A stretch of DNA of 64,000 nt. Source: Halomonas sp. CH40 (GTDB lineage Bacteria; Pseudomonadota; Gammaproteobacteria; Pseudomonadales; Halomonadaceae). The DNA lies in assembly GCA_041875495.1 (NCBI GenBank), contig CP112982.1, positions 930,001 through 994,000 on the forward strand, read 5' to 3'. Below the pieces are notes generated by a model. It made no database searches and was not told the origin of the DNA. It saw only the letters and a program-made list of their open reading frames with translations. Every line of letters begins with the position of its first letter. Position 1 is the first letter of the stretch. Positions 39,488 to 51,437 of this stretch are shown piece by piece. The position numbers and the translations under genes are program-made.

Positions 39488-40251
39488 TTCATCCTACTGC
39501 TCTGGTTGACCCAGCGGCCCAACTGGCAGATGACGTGGACGTCGGGCCTTTCAGTGTTATTGGCCCCAATGTCACCATTGGCGCGGGTTCAATCATTGGC
39601 CCTCATGTGGTCATCAAAGGCCCGACGGTGCTGGGCGAAAGAACGCGTATCTTCCAGTTTGCTTCGGTGGGTGAAGACTGCCAGGACAAGAAATATGCCG
39701 GTGAGCCAACGCGCCTGGTGATGGGGGATGACAACGTCATCCGTGAAGGCGTTACCCTGCACCGGGGTACCGTGCAGGATCGCGCAGAAACCACCATAGG
39801 CTCACGCAACCTGTTCATGGCCTATGTGCATGTAGGGCACGATTGTGTGGTGGGCAACGATTGTATCCTGGCCAACCAGGTGACCCTGGCAGGCCATGTG
39901 ACCCTGGGTGATCATGCCATTCTGGGTGGGCTGGCAGCTGTTCACCAGTTCTGCCATTTTGGCGAGCATGCCATGGCAGGCGGTGGGTCAATCATCACCA
40001 AGGACACGCCAGCCTTCATGATGATTAACGGTAACCCCGCCGAGGCGCGCGGCCTGAATCTGGTTGGCCTGAAGCGCCGAGGGTTCAGCCGGGAAGCCCT
40101 CAATGCATTAACCGATGCGTACAAGCTTGTCTATCGTCAGGGGCTGACCGTTGAGCAAGCACTGACCACCATGCGCGAACGTTACACGCTGCCTGAAATC
40201 GAGCGTTTTGCTGCCTCCATCGAGCGCTCATCGCGTGGTATCGTGCGTTAA
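39484..40251 (+). CDS. lpxA: UDP-N-acetylglucosamine O-acyltransferase
   Basis: LpxA performs the first step of lipid A synthesis, moving a hydroxyacyl chain from ACP to UDP-GlcNAc. The 255-residue trimeric left-handed beta-helix has the catalytic His in [29 protein letters not shown], the [13 protein letters not shown] segment and a helical C-terminal domain ([16 protein letters not shown]). The start is a rare TTG overlapping the fabZ TGA, giving [14 protein letters not shown], which aligns with family N-termini; no nearby in-frame ATG or GTG fits. Confidence 0.95.
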   Translation: MIHPTALVDPAAQLADDVDVGPFSVIGPNVTIGAGSIIGPHVVIKGPTVLGERTRIFQFASVGEDCQDKKYAGEPTRLVMGDDNVIREGVTLHRGTVQDRAETTIGSRNLFMAYVHVGHDCVVGNDCILANQVTLAGHVTLGDHAILGGLAAVHQFCHFGEHAMAGGGSIITKDTPAFMMINGNPAEARGLNLVGLKRRGFSREALNALTDAYKLVYRQGLTVEQALTTMRERYTLPEIERFAASIERSSRGIVR

Positions 40252-40296
40252 CGTCTAGCGACGCCGATAAGACGTCATAGGCAAGGAGCAGGCACG

Positions 40297-41472
40297 ATGA
40301 CCATCAAGCGCGTTTATCTGGTGGCCGGTGAGCTTTCCGGCGATATTCTTGGGGCAGGCCTGATACGCGAGTTACAGTCGCGCCATCCTGAGGTGGAATT
40401 TCGCGGTATCGGCGGCCCGCGCATGCTGCGTCTGGGTATGGATAGCCGTTTCCCACTTGAAACCCTTTCCGTGATGGGATTGGTTGAAGTCCTTAAGCAC
40501 CTTCCTGAACTGCTCAAAGTGCGCAAAACTCTGCTGACGGATGCTTTGGCCTGGCAGCCGGATATCATGATAGGTATTGATGCGCCTGACTTTAATCTGG
40601 GGCTGGAGCGCAAGTTGCGCGATAGCGGAGTGACCACGGCGCACTACGTCAGTCCTTCGGTATGGGCCTGGCGCCAGGGGCGCGTCAAAAAGATTGCCCT
40701 GGCGGTCGATGGCATGCTGACCCTGTTACCCTTCGAAGCCGATTTCTACCGTCAGCATCAGGTGCCGGTCAGTTTTGTCGGTCATCCGCTGGCAGATGAA
40801 ATGCCGCTGGAAAATGATCGCCAAGGTGCCCGGGAGGCGTTGGGGCTAGCGGTCGATCAGCCGGTGCTGGCAATGCTGCCCGGCTCGCGGGCCAACGAAA
40901 TACGCTTTATGGGCGCTACCTTTCTGATGGCACTGGAGAAGGTCTGTCAGTCTTACCCGGCCTTGCAGGTAGTGATTCCTGCGGCCACGCCCCAGCGCTC
41001 ACAGGAGATCACCGCGCTGCTGGCTGATTTTCCAGCCTTACAGGGGCGCATCGTCGTGATCCAGGAGCAGGCCCGTGAGGCCATGGTGGCCAGCGATGCC
41101 GTGCTGTTGACCTCCGGCACCGCCGCACTTGAAGCTATGCTGTGCCATCGGCCCATGTTGGTGGCCTATAAGATGGCACCTGCTACCCACTGGCTGGCCA
41201 AGCGTTTGGTTAAGACCCGCTGGATTTCGCTACCGAACATGATCGCCCAGGAGAGCATCGTGCCCGAGCTGATTCAGGAAGCGGCGACCCCAGACGCCAT
41301 TGCCAGCGAGCTTGTGCAGCTGCTGGGCGATGACACAGCGCGACGTGCCCTGGAAACCCGCTTTGCCGCCATGCATGCCGACCTGCAACGCAACGCCAGC
41401 CGCCGCGCTGCTGATGCCATTGAAGCCCTGATTGCCGGTCAACCGCTCTGCGAGGTCAGTGCCGATGGCTAA
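40297..41472 (+). CDS. lpxB: Lipid-A-disaccharide synthase
   Basis: LpxB, a GT19 glycosyltransferase at the inner membrane, joins UDP-diacylglucosamine and lipid X into the lipid A disaccharide. The 391 residues show [18 protein letters not shown] at the N-terminus, [37 protein letters not shown] and [13 protein letters not shown]. LpxD, LpxA and LpxB are all in this cluster. rnhB starts within its last codons. Confidence 0.96.
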   Translation: MTIKRVYLVAGELSGDILGAGLIRELQSRHPEVEFRGIGGPRMLRLGMDSRFPLETLSVMGLVEVLKHLPELLKVRKTLLTDALAWQPDIMIGIDAPDFNLGLERKLRDSGVTTAHYVSPSVWAWRQGRVKKIALAVDGMLTLLPFEADFYRQHQVPVSFVGHPLADEMPLENDRQGAREALGLAVDQPVLAMLPGSRANEIRFMGATFLMALEKVCQSYPALQVVIPAATPQRSQEITALLADFPALQGRIVVIQEQAREAMVASDAVLLTSGTAALEAMLCHRPMLVAYKMAPATHWLAKRLVKTRWISLPNMIAQESIVPELIQEAATPDAIASELVQLLGDDTARRALETRFAAMHADLQRNASRRAADAIEALIAGQPLCEVSADG

Positions 41473-42106
41473 GCCAAAGCAACAGGCGCCGCGCAAAGCG
41501 CCACCCGAATGGCCGCCTATCGAGATTGCCTATCAGGGGCGTTTTCTGGCTGGCGTGGATGAAGTGGGGCGTGGCCCTTTGGTGGGTAGCGTCGTAGCCG
41601 CTGCCGTCATTCTCGATCCACAGCGACCCATTGAAGGGCTGGGTGATTCCAAAAAGCTGACCGCGCGCAAACGCGATGCACTAGACGGCCAGATTCGCAC
41701 CCAGGCGCTGGCCTATTGCGTGGCACAAGCCAGCGCCGCCGAGGTCGATCAGCTGAATATCTATCACGCCACGCATCTGGCCATGCGCCGCGCGATTGAT
41801 GGCCTCAGGCCCACCGCCGAATACCTGCTGGTGGATGGCAACCGACTGCCAGGTCATGCTTTGCCGGGCCAGGCGGTAGTCAAAGGGGATGCCCGCCATC
41901 ATGCCATAGCGGCAGCGTCGATTATTGCCAAGGTCGCCAGGGATGCGCAGATGCAGGCGCTGCATGAGCGCTACCCCGAGTATGGCTTTGACCGCCACAA
42001 GGGCTACCCGACCCGGCAGCATCTGGCTGCGCTTGAAGCCTATGGCCCGCTGGCCGAACACCGGCGCAGCTTTGCGCCTGTACAGCGGCAGTTGGCGTTA
42101 CTCTAG
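41465..42106 (+). CDS. rnhB: Ribonuclease HII
   Basis: RNase HII cuts RNA in RNA-DNA hybrids and starts removal of single ribonucleotides from DNA. The 213 residues contain [19 protein letters not shown] (first catalytic Asp/Glu pair), the middle Asp in [10 protein letters not shown] and the fourth in AKVARDAQM. The ATG at 41465 overlaps lpxB by 8 bases; the frame extends upstream, but family similarity begins only after it. lpxB-rnhB-dnaE order is conserved in gammaproteobacteria. Confidence 0.95.
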   Translation: MAKPKQQAPRKAPPEWPPIEIAYQGRFLAGVDEVGRGPLVGSVVAAAVILDPQRPIEGLGDSKKLTARKRDALDGQIRTQALAYCVAQASAAEVDQLNIYHATHLAMRRAIDGLRPTAEYLLVDGNRLPGHALPGQAVVKGDARHHAIAAASIIAKVARDAQMQALHERYPEYGFDRHKGYPTRQHLAALEAYGPLAEHRRSFAPVQRQLALL

Positions 42107-42165
42107 CGGGCCAGCCGCTGGCCTACGTGTTTTTCAGTCATTATTGTTTTCCATACGAGAGTGTC

Positions 42166-45100
42166 ATGACGGTTCCCTTTGTTCATTTGCGACTCCATAG
42201 CGAATACTCCCTGGTCGATGGGCTGGTCAAGCTCAAATCGCTGGTGTCGACCACCGCTGCCCGGGAAATGCCTGCCCTGGCGCTGACGGATGAGGCGAAC
42301 CTGTTTGGTCTGGTCAAGTTCTATACCGCCGCCCAGGGCGCCGGCCTGAAACCCATCATCGGCAGCGACCTGTGGCTGCATAACCCCCACGACGACGCCC
42401 ATCCTTACCGGCTGACGCTGTTGGCGATGAACGCCACTGGCTACCGCAACCTGACCGAGCTGATTTCCAAAGGCTGGACCCACGGCCAGCGCCAGGGGCG
42501 GGCGATTCTTGATAAACGCTGGGTTATGGCGCAAAGCGATGGCCTGATTGCGCTCTCGGGCGGGCGTGACGGTGAGGTGGGCCGCCACCTGCTGAGCGAG
42601 CACTATGAGGATGCCAAGGCGCTGCTGGCCGAGTGGCAGACGGCGTTTCCCGAGCGCTTCTACCTGGAACTGGTGCGCACCGGCCGGGCGCTGGAAGAAA
42701 CCTGTGTGCATGAAAGCGTGCGTCTGGCCATTGATACCGGCACCCCGGTAGTGGCGACCAATGATGTGCGCTTTCTTGAGCGCGAGGATTTCTGGGCCCA
42801 TGAAACCCGGGTGGCGATTGGTGAGGGCAAAGCGCTGGACGACCCGCGCCGTGAGCGCCGCTACTCGGAAGAGCAGTATCTGAAAAGCCCTGAAGAGATG
42901 GCAGCGCTGTTTGCGGATATTCCCGAGGCACTGGAAAACAGCGTCATGATCGCCAAACGCTGCAGTGTCGATGTGCGCCTGGGTGAGATATTCCTGCCTG
43001 AATATGAAATTCCGGACGGCATGACCCAGGACGAATTCTTCCGCAAGATTTCCCATGATGGCCTGACTGAGCGCCTGGACTTTCTGTTTCCAGAGGCGCA
43101 ATACCCACGCGACAGCGAAGAATACCAGGCCATTGATCAGCGCTACCGGGAACGTCTTGATTTCGAGCTGGATATCATCATCCAGATGGGCTTTCCCGGT
43201 TACTTCCTGATCGTGATGGACTTTATCCAGTGGGCCAAGGATAACAAGGTGCCGGTCGGGCCAGGGCGGGGGTCCGGTGCAGGCTCGCTGGTGGCCTATG
43301 CTCAGAAGATTACCGATCTTGACCCGATTGGCTACGATCTGCTGTTTGAGCGCTTTCTGAACCCCGAGCGTGTTTCCATGCCCGATTTCGACGTCGATTT
43401 CTGTATGGAAAAGCGCGACAAGGTCATCGACTATGTGGCTGACCGCTATGGCCGCGATGCGGTCTCCCAGATCGTCACCTTTGGCACCATGGCTGCCAAG
43501 GCGGTGGTGCGCGATGTGGCCCGCGCCCAGGGCAGGCCCTATTCGCTGGGCGATAAACTCTCCAAGCTGATTCCCTTTGAAGTGGGCATGACGCTCTCGA
43601 AAGCCATCGAGCAGGAAAGCGCCCTGAAGGAGTTCATCGACGCCGACGAAGACGCGGCTGAAATCTGGGAAATGGCGCTCAAACTTGAAGGCACCACCCG
43701 GGGCACCGGCAAACACGCCGGGGGTGTGGTGATTGCCCCTACCAAGCTGACCGACTTTGCCCCGCTGCTGTGCGATGAAGACGGCTCCGGCCTGATGGTG
43801 CAGTTCGATAAGAACGATATCGAAGAGGCCGGCCTGGTCAAGTTTGACTTTCTCGGCCTGCGCACCCTGACGATTATCGACTGGGCGCTGGAAATGGTCG
43901 ATAAGGTGCGCGCCGTGAATGATCAGGCGCCGCTGGATATTGATGCCATTCCCCTTGACGACGGCGCGACCTTTGAAATGCTCAAGCGCGCCGAGACTAC
44001 CGCGGTGTTCCAGCTGGAATCCCGTGGCATGAAGGAGCTGATCAAGCGTCTGCTACCGGATTCCCTGGATGACATGATCGCCCTGGTGGCGCTGTTTCGC
44101 CCTGGGCCTTTGCAGTCCGGCATGGTTGATGACTTTATCAACCGTAAGCACGGCCGCGCGGAAGTCTCCTATCCGCACCCGGATTACCAGCATGAGTTGC
44201 TCAAGCCGGTGCTCAGCCCGACCTACGGCATTATCCTGTATCAGGAACAGGTCATGCAGATTGCCCAGGTCATGGCAGGCTACTCTCTGGGTCAGGCGGA
44301 TATGCTGCGGCGTGCCATGGGTAAGAAAAAGCCGGAGGAAATGGCCAAGCAGCGCGCTGGCTTCATGGAGGGCTGTGCCGCCAACGGGATTGATAAAGAC
44401 CTGGCGGGTAATATCTTCGACCTGGTGGAAAAGTTTGCCGGTTACGGCTTCAACAAATCCCACTCGGCGGCCTATGCGCTGGTGTCCTATCAGACCGCCT
44501 GGCTCAAGGCGCACTATCCAGGGCCTTTCATGGCGGCGGTGATGTCCACTGAAATGGACAACCTGGACAAGGTGGTGCCGCTGATTGAAGAGTGCCGTCA
44601 CCTCAAACTGACCGTGACGCCCCCGGATGTTAACGTCGGCGGCTACAAGTTTACCGTCGATGAGCAGGGGCGCGTGGTTTACGGCCTGGGGGCAATTCGC
44701 GGCGTCGGCGAAGGCCCCATCGGCGCCATCGTGGCCGCCCGCGAAAGCGAAGGCCCTTTCAAGGATATTTTTGATTTCTGTCGGCGTATCGACCCCAAGC
44801 GCATGAATAAGCGCACCCTGGAAGCGCTGATTCGTTCCGGCGCCCTGGATAATCTGGGCCCCAATCGCGCCGTGCTCGCGGCTGCCGTGGAAGACGCCCT
44901 GAAAGCTGCCGCCCAGAATCACACCAACCAGAATCTGGGCATGCTGGATATGTTTGGTGATGCCTTTGAGGCGGCAGAGGATAACGATGTCTACGCCGAG
45001 TACCGTCAGGTGCGTGAGTGGACCGATCGCGAGCGTCTGGCAGGCGAGAAAGATACCCTGGGGCTATATCTGACCGGTCACCCGATTGATGAATACGAGC

Positions 45101-45666
45101 GCGAACTGAAACGCTTTGTATCGACGCGGATTGTTGACCTTGCTGCTTCCCGCGAGCCTCAGCGGGTGGCTGGCCTGGTGGTTGGCGTGCGCACGATGAA
45201 ATCCAAACGCGGTGATACCATGGCGTTTGTTACCCTGGATGATCGTACCGGGCGGATTGAAGCCTCCCTGTTTGGGGAGCTTTTTGATCAGGTGCGCAGT
45301 CAGATAGAGTCCGATCAGGTGCTGATCGTGGAAGGCGATGTCTCCAACGATGACTTTTCCGGCGGTCTCAAGCTGCGCGTCAAGGATGTCACACCCATGG
45401 TCACTGCCCGGGTGCGCTACGGTGAATCGATTGATGTGGCGCTTAATGCCGAGCGGATTAACGGCCGCCTGGTGGAAAGCCTGCGCAACAGCCTGACGCC
45501 TTACTGCGACCCGGCCGGGCTGCCCGTGCGCCTGCATTATCGCCACCCCGAGGCCAGCGCCTGGCTGCAGCTGGATAACAACTGGCACGTTGCCCCCAGT
45601 GATGACCTGCTGCTGGCGCTGCGCGATGTAGAAGGTCAATCCGGCGTTCAGTTACGCTACCGCTAA
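42166..45666 (+). CDS. dnaE: DNA polymerase III alpha subunit
   Basis: The replicative C-family polymerase. The 1166 residues (E. coli 1160) have a PHP domain (about 1-280, [18 protein letters not shown]), the palm with [15 protein letters not shown] and catalytic aspartates in PDFDVDF, fingers with [18 protein letters not shown], a helix-hairpin-helix region, an OB fold ([27 protein letters not shown]) and the C-terminal tau/clamp-binding part. The start at 42166 gives the canonical [13 protein letters not shown]-terminus; a longer in-frame start at 42127 has no similarity. Confidence 0.98.
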   Translation: MTVPFVHLRLHSEYSLVDGLVKLKSLVSTTAAREMPALALTDEANLFGLVKFYTAAQGAGLKPIIGSDLWLHNPHDDAHPYRLTLLAMNATGYRNLTELISKGWTHGQRQGRAILDKRWVMAQSDGLIALSGGRDGEVGRHLLSEHYEDAKALLAEWQTAFPERFYLELVRTGRALEETCVHESVRLAIDTGTPVVATNDVRFLEREDFWAHETRVAIGEGKALDDPRRERRYSEEQYLKSPEEMAALFADIPEALENSVMIAKRCSVDVRLGEIFLPEYEIPDGMTQDEFFRKISHDGLTERLDFLFPEAQYPRDSEEYQAIDQRYRERLDFELDIIIQMGFPGYFLIVMDFIQWAKDNKVPVGPGRGSGAGSLVAYAQKITDLDPIGYDLLFERFLNPERVSMPDFDVDFCMEKRDKVIDYVADRYGRDAVSQIVTFGTMAAKAVVRDVARAQGRPYSLGDKLSKLIPFEVGMTLSKAIEQESALKEFIDADEDAAEIWEMALKLEGTTRGTGKHAGGVVIAPTKLTDFAPLLCDEDGSGLMVQFDKNDIEEAGLVKFDFLGLRTLTIIDWALEMVDKVRAVNDQAPLDIDAIPLDDGATFEMLKRAETTAVFQLESRGMKELIKRLLPDSLDDMIALVALFRPGPLQSGMVDDFINRKHGRAEVSYPHPDYQHELLKPVLSPTYGIILYQEQVMQIAQVMAGYSLGQADMLRRAMGKKKPEEMAKQRAGFMEGCAANGIDKDLAGNIFDLVEKFAGYGFNKSHSAAYALVSYQTAWLKAHYPGPFMAAVMSTEMDNLDKVVPLIEECRHLKLTVTPPDVNVGGYKFTVDEQGRVVYGLGAIRGVGEGPIGAIVAARESEGPFKDIFDFCRRIDPKRMNKRTLEALIRSGALDNLGPNRAVLAAAVEDALKAAAQNHTNQNLGMLDMFGDAFEAAEDNDVYAEYRQVREWTDRERLAGEKDTLGLYLTGHPIDEYERELKRFVSTRIVDLAASREPQRVAGLVVGVRTMKSKRGDTMAFVTLDDRTGRIEASLFGELFDQVRSQIESDQVLIVEGDVSNDDFSGGLKLRVKDVTPMVTARVRYGESIDVALNAERINGRLVESLRNSLTPYCDPAGLPVRLHYRHPEASAWLQLDNNWHVAPSDDLLLALRDVEGQSGVQLRYR

Positions 45667-45670
45667 CGGT

Positions 45671-45698
45671 TTGCGTCCCTGAATCAAGGTGCGATAAT
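45671..45698 (+). promoter_or_regulatory. Candidate accA-tilS promoter
   Basis: TTGCGT (45671-45676), 16 bases, GATAAT (45693-45698), in the 95-base gap between dnaE and accA. The -10 matches five of six consensus positions, the -35 is weaker. Confidence 0.5.
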
Positions 45699-45761
45699 GC
45701 GTTCCAATAATTGATTAATGATGATCATGTGACCCGAAAGGCCCATTTTTAAGGCTAGCTC

Positions 45762-46718
45762 ATGAACCCGAACTATCTTGATTTCGAACAACCGATTGCC
45801 GAACTGCAGGCAAAAATTGAAGAGCTGCGTCTGGTCAGCTCTGATAACGACGTCAATCTCAGTGAAGAGATTGAGCGCCTGGAAGAAAAAAGCCGCAAAC
45901 TGACTGAGTCCATCTTCAAGGATCTCACTCCCTGGCAGGTGTCGCAGATTTCCCGTCATCCTCAGCGCCCCTACACGCTGGATTACCTGGAAAGCATCTT
46001 TACCGATTTCGACGAACTGCATGGTGACCGCCACTTTGCCGATGATGCGGCTATTGTCGGTGGTATTGCCCGCTTGAATGACCAGCCTGTCATGGTGATC
46101 GGTCATCAAAAGGGCCGTGATGTCAAAGAAAAGGTACGCCGTAATTTCGGCATGCCGCGCCCTGAGGGTTACCGCAAGGCCTGTCGCCTGATGGAAATGG
46201 CCGAGCGCTTCAATATGCCGATTCTGACCTTTATTGATACGCCGGGTGCCTATCCGGGCATTGATGCCGAGGAACGCGGTCAGTCAGAAGCGATTGCCTA
46301 TAATCTGGCGGTGATGTCGCGGCTGAAAACGCCGATTATCTCCACCGTGGTGGGTGAGGGCGGTTCTGGCGGCGCTCTGGCGATTGGCGTATGCGATGAA
46401 TTGCACATGCTGCAGTATTCGACCTACTCGGTCATCTCGCCGGAAGGCTGTGCGTCAATTCTGTGGAAAAGCGCTGAAAAAGCCTCTGAAGCCGCTCAGG
46501 CCATGGGCATTACCGCTGAACGACTCAAGGAGCTGGGGTTTGTCGATGCCCTGATCAAGGAGCCGCTGGGGGGCGCGCATCGCCATCCGATCCATACGTC
46601 CGAACGCATCAAGGAAGCGCTGACCCAGAGCCTGGGACGCCTTCAGGCGCTGGATACCGAGGCCCTGTTGGAACGTCGCTACGAGCGCTTGATGAGCTAT
46701 GGCGCTCCCGCCGCTTGA
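45762..46718 (+). CDS. accA: Acetyl-CoA carboxylase carboxyltransferase subunit alpha
   Basis: AccA with AccD transfers the carboxyl group from biotin to acetyl-CoA, making malonyl-CoA for fatty acid synthesis. The 318 residues (E. coli 319) contain [19 protein letters not shown] at the N-terminus, [13 protein letters not shown], and the crotonase-fold motifs [23 protein letters not shown] and [18 protein letters not shown] precedes the ATG. It ends 20 bases inside tilS, so the two are coupled. Confidence 0.97.
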   Translation: MNPNYLDFEQPIAELQAKIEELRLVSSDNDVNLSEEIERLEEKSRKLTESIFKDLTPWQVSQISRHPQRPYTLDYLESIFTDFDELHGDRHFADDAAIVGGIARLNDQPVMVIGHQKGRDVKEKVRRNFGMPRPEGYRKACRLMEMAERFNMPILTFIDTPGAYPGIDAEERGQSEAIAYNLAVMSRLKTPIISTVVGEGGSGGALAIGVCDELHMLQYSTYSVISPEGCASILWKSAEKASEAAQAMGITAERLKELGFVDALIKEPLGGAHRHPIHTSERIKEALTQSLGRLQALDTEALLERRYERLMSYGAPAA

Positions 46719-48030
46719 CGCCCTGACAGCCCGGCTTGACAACGCCCTGGCGGAGACCCCGCCGGGGCGTTGTATTTGGGTGGCGCTTTCTGGCGGGCTG
46801 GATTCCAGCCTGCTGCTCACTCTGGCGGCCGACGCTTGCCAGCGCAGCGGTCACCGCCTGGCAGCGATCCACGTCAACCACGGCCTGCAGGAAGCGGCCA
46901 CCGCCTTTGAGCAGCATTGTCGTCAACTATGCCAGTCCCTGCCGGTGCCACTCACAATTGCCCATGTTGCGGTAGATACTTGCAGCGGGCAGGGTCTCGA
47001 AGGGGCGGCCCGCCAGGCACGTTACGCGGCTTTTGCCAGCCACCTTGCTACGGGCGATTTGCTCTGGCTGGCCCAGCACCAGGATGATCAGGCCGAAACC
47101 CTGCTGCTGGCGGCCCTGCGCGGCAGCGGCATCCGCGGGCTTGCTGGAATGCCCGCTGTTCGCCATTGGCAGGGGTTAACGCTGGTACGCCCCTGGCTGG
47201 ACATCAGCCAGGATCAGCTGAATGAGGCAGCCGAGCAGAAATCACTTAGCTGGGTGGACGACCCCACCAATGCCCAGTGCGAAGCGGATCGTAACTTCCT
47301 GCGTCACCGCATTCTGCCTGTGCTGGAAACCCGCTGGAAAGGGGCAGGGCAGCGGCTGGCCAGGGTGGCTCAGCGCGCTGCAGAAGCCGATACTCTGCTG
47401 AATGAATACGCGCTTGATGAGCTGGCAAGCCTGTGTGGCGAAACGGGTGGGCTGGAGGTGGCGGCTCTGCTGGCGCGCTCGCAGCCCCGCCAGCGTTTGC
47501 TGGTGCGCACCCAGTGTCAGCGACTTGGCCTGCCCACACCGCCAGCCAAGCGCCTGGAAAGCCTGCTTGCTCAACTAGGTGCCGCGCCGGATGCTCAGGT
47601 AAGGGTCGTCTGGCCGGGCGGCGAGGGGCGTGTCTGGCAGGGGCAGCTGTATCTGCTTGATGCCACCGCTGAGCCTGAAAGCTGGGCGCAGGCCTGGAGC
47701 GGAAAAACGCCGCTTGTTACCCCACTGGGCGGGCGGGCGTTCAGCGTGCTGCCGGAGGCCGGGATGCAGTGGCCTGACGGAGAGCTGCAGGCTCGCTGGC
47801 GTCAGGGCGGTGAAGTTCTCCAGCTGGCGGGGCGCGGCCGCCGTGACCTGAAACGCCTGCTTCAGGAAGCCCGTCTGCCGCCCTGGGAGCGCGAGCGGGT
47901 GGTGGTCTTGACAGCAGCAAGTGACAGCCAGTGCATCGCCGCCTTACACTCGCCCAGCGGCTTAAGCTGGGTTGCTGCAGGGTGGCGGCTGATCTGGCAC
48001 GACCCTGGCGTCTCAGCTGAGCTGGAGTGA
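46699..48030 (+). CDS. tilS: tRNA(Ile)-lysidine synthetase
   Basis: TilS attaches lysine to C34 of the tRNA-Ile with CAU anticodon, so that it reads AUA. The 443 residues have the N-type ATP pyrophosphatase loop [13 protein letters not shown] at about 23-35, [28 protein letters not shown] and [10 protein letters not shown], followed by the two C-terminal tRNA-binding domains. Its ATG is within the end of accA, and its 3' end overlaps the convergent ppx by 18 bases, leaving no room for a terminator. Confidence 0.95.
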   Translation: MALPPLDALTARLDNALAETPPGRCIWVALSGGLDSSLLLTLAADACQRSGHRLAAIHVNHGLQEAATAFEQHCRQLCQSLPVPLTIAHVAVDTCSGQGLEGAARQARYAAFASHLATGDLLWLAQHQDDQAETLLLAALRGSGIRGLAGMPAVRHWQGLTLVRPWLDISQDQLNEAAEQKSLSWVDDPTNAQCEADRNFLRHRILPVLETRWKGAGQRLARVAQRAAEADTLLNEYALDELASLCGETGGLEVAALLARSQPRQRLLVRTQCQRLGLPTPPAKRLESLLAQLGAAPDAQVRVVWPGGEGRVWQGQLYLLDATAEPESWAQAWSGKTPLVTPLGGRAFSVLPEAGMQWPDGELQARWRQGGEVLQLAGRGRRDLKRLLQEARLPPWERERVVVLTAASDSQCIAALHSPSGLSWVAAGWRLIWHDPGVSAELE

Positions 48031-49569
48031 GAAGCCAGCAGCCTTCATGAATGCCTGCTCCTGTTCAAGATCTGTACTGAGCAGCGTAGGTTCATCGCTG
48101 GCATCCAGGTGGATATGCAGGATGTCATCCTTGCAGGCCAGCCGTGGCAGCTCGGGCGGCGTTTCCGGGCGGGAATGATTGAACAGCACTGCAAGCCGCA
48201 GCAGGCGGGCCAACTTGGCGGCGTTGGCCTGCTGGGAAGCCGGTAGCGCCTGCCATTCCTTGATCGGGAACTTGCGCCGGTGGGCGCGTACCAGAAAGGC
48301 CAGCAGACGCTGTTCGGGGCGCGAAAACCCGGAAAGGTCTGAATGCTCAAGCAGATAAGCCCCATGGCGGTGAAACTGGCTGTGAGAAATCGCCAGGCCA
48401 ATCTCGTGCACCTCGCTGGCCCAGCACAGGTAGCGGCGATGATCATCGTTAAGCTGCCAGTCTTCCCTGAGCTGGAAAAACAGCCGCTCGGCCGTTTCTG
48501 CCACGTTATCAGCCTGGCGGGTATCAACATCATAACAGCGCTTGAGAAAGGCCAGTGTCTTGAGGCGAGAGTCCTCGGCGCTATTGCGCCCGGCCATGTC
48601 ATACAGCACCCCTTCACGCAGAGCGCCGTCAGCAAAGCGCATCTGCTCAAGGTCAAAGGCTTCAAAGACGGCACTGAGGATGGCAATGCCTGCCGGGAAG
48701 ACCCTGGCGCGGTCGGTCTTCAGGCCTTCCAGTGCCACCTTGTCCAGATGCTTGCATTTTATCAGACGCTCGCGCAGCTTCTTGAGCCCTGCACGGGTTA
48801 TCAGGCCTTCCTGAAGCGTATCACCATAGCTATGCAGCACATTGGCCGCGGCTTTGATGGTGCCGCTGGAGCCGACCGGGTCTTCCCAGCCCAGCTTCAG
48901 GTAAGGGCGCTGGATATTGGCCAGTTCGGAAAGCGCCGCCAGCTCGGCTTTACGCATGCGCTTCTCGGTCAGCTCACCATCCGAGAAAAATCGCCGTGAA
49001 AAGGTCACACACCCCATGCGCAGGCTTTCAAGCGCCTTGGGTTCAAAATCTTCGCCAATGATAAATTCCGTCGAGCCGCCGCCGATATCAACAATCAGAC
49101 GACGCCCGCTTTCGGCCAGAGCGTGGGCGGCCCCCAGATAAATCAAGCGGGCTTCTTCACGCCCGGCGATAATCTCGATGGCATGGCCGAGCTGGGCTTC
49201 GGCACGGTCGATGAAGGTCTGGCTGTTGTAGGCATCACGCAGGGCGTTGGTGCCGACAATGCGCAGGTGATGCCCTTCTATATCATTCAGAAAGGGAGCA
49301 AAGCGGCCCAGGCAATCAAGGGCACGCTGCATGGCCTCTTCGCTCAGGTTGCCGTCTTCATCCAGGCCGGCAGCCAGCTGGACTTTCTCGCCCAGACGAG
49401 CCACCACCTGCAGGCGCTCATTCTGGTAGTTGGCCACCAGCAGGTGGAAACTGTTGGAACCCATATCAATAGCGGCAAGGCGGCGCGGGTCGCTCCCGCT
49501 GGGCCCTGAGTCAGAAGAATCCGCAGCGGTCGATGGTGAAGTCATGGAGAGCGGTGTGTCCTTGGGCAT
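48013..49569 (-). CDS. ppx: Exopolyphosphatase (Ppx/GppA family)
   Basis: Ppx releases phosphate from polyphosphate chains; relatives hydrolyse pppGpp. The 518 residues (E. coli Ppx 513) carry the actin-like ATPase motifs LAAIDMGSNSFHLLVA and LIVDIGGGSTEFIIGED, SSGTIKA, and a C-terminal HD-like domain with EVHEIGLAISHSQFHRHGAYL. Length favours Ppx over GppA. The ATG at 49569 follows AAGGATAACAC; an N-terminal Ser-rich stretch of about 25 residues precedes the conserved domain. It lies back to back with the rho leader. Confidence 0.93.
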   Translation of the reverse strand: MPKDTPLSMTSPSTAADSSDSGPSGSDPRRLAAIDMGSNSFHLLVANYQNERLQVVARLGEKVQLAAGLDEDGNLSEEAMQRALDCLGRFAPFLNDIEGHHLRIVGTNALRDAYNSQTFIDRAEAQLGHAIEIIAGREEARLIYLGAAHALAESGRRLIVDIGGGSTEFIIGEDFEPKALESLRMGCVTFSRRFFSDGELTEKRMRKAELAALSELANIQRPYLKLGWEDPVGSSGTIKAAANVLHSYGDTLQEGLITRAGLKKLRERLIKCKHLDKVALEGLKTDRARVFPAGIAILSAVFEAFDLEQMRFADGALREGVLYDMAGRNSAEDSRLKTLAFLKRCYDVDTRQADNVAETAERLFFQLREDWQLNDDHRRYLCWASEVHEIGLAISHSQFHRHGAYLLEHSDLSGFSRPEQRLLAFLVRAHRRKFPIKEWQALPASQQANAAKLARLLRLAVLFNHSRPETPPELPRLACKDDILHIHLDASDEPTLLSTDLEQEQAFMKAAGFSLQLS

Positions 49570-50099
49570 GTGTTATCCTTCAGGTTAGCTGTGCCAAGGT
49601 TGCGGTGCTCTCTGTCTGTTGTCAATTGTCCACTCGCTGCCAACAGAACGCACGCTGTTAACAGCAAAGAGGGGCTTGCGTTTATGGCGGCGCTTGACTA
49701 CCATCAGGCCATTGGCGTGATGCGAGTTGCTCGATCGCCGTATCTACTGCCTCAGGCTTTAGCGACTCATGTATAAAGCCATCTCAATGTCCAAGTCGTC
49801 AGATCGCCCGCTGGTCTTGCTCTTATTTCGGTTCTATTCGTTACCTGTTGTGCATCGTAATTAACGCACAGGCAATAAACAGGCACCGAACAAGTACTGG
49901 AAACACTTACAGATCAGATTACAAGCGATAGCGCTCACCGGCTGAACAGGGCTTCAGGGTTCAGCACAGCATCTTCGAGCGTATGCCTACCGGGGTCTGA
50001 ACGCACCTTACAGCGTTTTTGTAAGCGCTGTTATCATGCCTCCTTTCTTATTCCCGGCGCCTGGCGCCCAGCTTTCATGAGCAACGTTTAAACACACCG
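49570..50099 (+). other. 530-base gene-poor region upstream of rho (rho leader)
   Basis: No trxA is present here, although trxA-rho is a common order in gammaproteobacteria. The only noteworthy frame is a 30-codon ORF, 49684-49776 (MAALDYHQAIGVMRVARSPY at the start), preceded by AAAGAGGGG about 9 bases upstream. E. coli rho also has a short leader ORF (rhoL), but the sequences are not alike. A CAGCG/CGCTG hairpin lies at about 50011-50030, with TATCAT at 50032. The rest looks like untranslated leader, consistent with Rho autoregulation known in E. coli. Confidence 0.4.
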
Positions 50100-51359
50100 A
50101 TGAATCTCACTGAACTCAAGCAAAAATCCGTCCCCGAGTTACTCGAACTTGCCCGTGAAATGGGCATCGATAACCTCGCTCGTTCGCGCAAGCAGGACAT
50201 CATTTTCGCCATCCTCAAGAAGCATGCCAAAAGTGGCGAGGATATCTATGGCGACGGTGTGCTGGAAATTCTCCAGGATGGCTTCGGCTTTCTGCGTAGT
50301 GCGGACAGTTCCTATCTCGCCGGGCCAGACGACATTTACGTCTCGCCTTCACAAATCCGCCGTTTCAACCTGCGCAAGGGCGATTCCATTGCCGGCAAGA
50401 TACGTCCGCCCAAGGAAGGCGAGCGCTATTTTGCCTTGCTCAAGGTCAGTCAGATCAACTTTGACCGCCCTGAGAACGCCAAGCACAAGATCCTGTTCGA
50501 GAACCTAACGCCGCTGTTTCCCGATGAGCGTATGCACATGGAAATCGGCAACGGCTCGACGGAGGATCTGACCGCACGGATTATTGACCTTGCTGCGCCG
50601 ATCGGTAAAGGCCAACGGGGGCTTCTGGTGTCGCCGCCCAAGGCGGGTAAGACGCTGATGCTGCAGAATATTGCCACCTCCATTACGCGCAATAATCCTG
50701 AGTGCCACCTGATCGTGCTGCTGATTGACGAGCGCCCTGAGGAAGTCACCGAGATGTCACGTACCGTGCGCGGTGAAGTCGTGGCCTCTACCTTTGACGA
50801 ACCCCCGGCACGTCACGTTCAGGTCGCCGAGATGGTGATCGAAAAAGCCAAGCGTCTGGTTGAGCACAAGAAGGACGTGGTCATCCTGCTGGATTCCATC
50901 ACCCGCCTGGCGCGTGCCTACAACACGGTCGTACCCAGCTCCGGCAAGGTGTTGACCGGCGGTGTCGATGCCCATGCGCTGGAAAAGCCCAAGCGCTTCT
51001 TCGGTGCTGCGCGTAATATCGAAGAGGGTGGCAGCCTGACGATTATTGCTACGGCCCTTGTAGATACTGGCTCCAAGATGGACGAAGTGATCTTTGAAGA
51101 GTTCAAGGGTACCGGCAATATGGAAGCCCATCTGGATCGCAAGCTGGCAGAAAAGCGCGTCTTCCCGGCGATTAATATTCGCCGCAGCGGTACTCGCCGT
51201 GAAGACCTGATTGCCACTGAAGATGAAATGCAACGCATGTGGATTCTGCGCAAGTTGCTTAATCCCATGGAAGATGTGGCTGCCACCGAGTTTCTGATTG
51301 ACCGCCTCAAGGATACCAAGACCAACCTGGAATTCTTTGAAGCCATGAAGCGTCGCTAG
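50100..51359 (+). CDS. rho: Transcription termination factor Rho
   Basis: Rho is the hexameric RNA helicase that ends transcription at unstructured C-rich RNA. The 419 residues equal E. coli Rho and begin [20 protein letters not shown]. They contain the RNA-binding OB fold ([17 protein letters not shown]...[16 protein letters not shown]), the Walker A loop [13 protein letters not shown], Walker [17 protein letters not shown] (with the R-loop region [11 protein letters not shown]) and the C-terminal FFEAMKRR. It stands alone with a long leader. Confidence 0.98.
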   Translation: MNLTELKQKSVPELLELAREMGIDNLARSRKQDIIFAILKKHAKSGEDIYGDGVLEILQDGFGFLRSADSSYLAGPDDIYVSPSQIRRFNLRKGDSIAGKIRPPKEGERYFALLKVSQINFDRPENAKHKILFENLTPLFPDERMHMEIGNGSTEDLTARIIDLAAPIGKGQRGLLVSPPKAGKTLMLQNIATSITRNNPECHLIVLLIDERPEEVTEMSRTVRGEVVASTFDEPPARHVQVAEMVIEKAKRLVEHKKDVVILLDSITRLARAYNTVVPSSGKVLTGGVDAHALEKPKRFFGAARNIEEGGSLTIIATALVDTGSKMDEVIFEEFKGTGNMEAHLDRKLAEKRVFPAINIRRSGTRREDLIATEDEMQRMWILRKLLNPMEDVAATEFLIDRLKDTKTNLEFFEAMKRR

Positions 51360-51437
51360 CCTGCTTTTCCAGCGCTCTGGCTGGAGAAGCGCTGTTTGCC
51401 GTCCCTTTGAGCGGGGCATTAGCTGCGGGAGTCTGCT

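Noticed and set aside
42103..43716. 537-codon open frame on the minus strand across rnhB/dnaE
   Set aside because: Fully antisense to dnaE, which has complete polymerase motifs; a by-product of GC-rich codon use.
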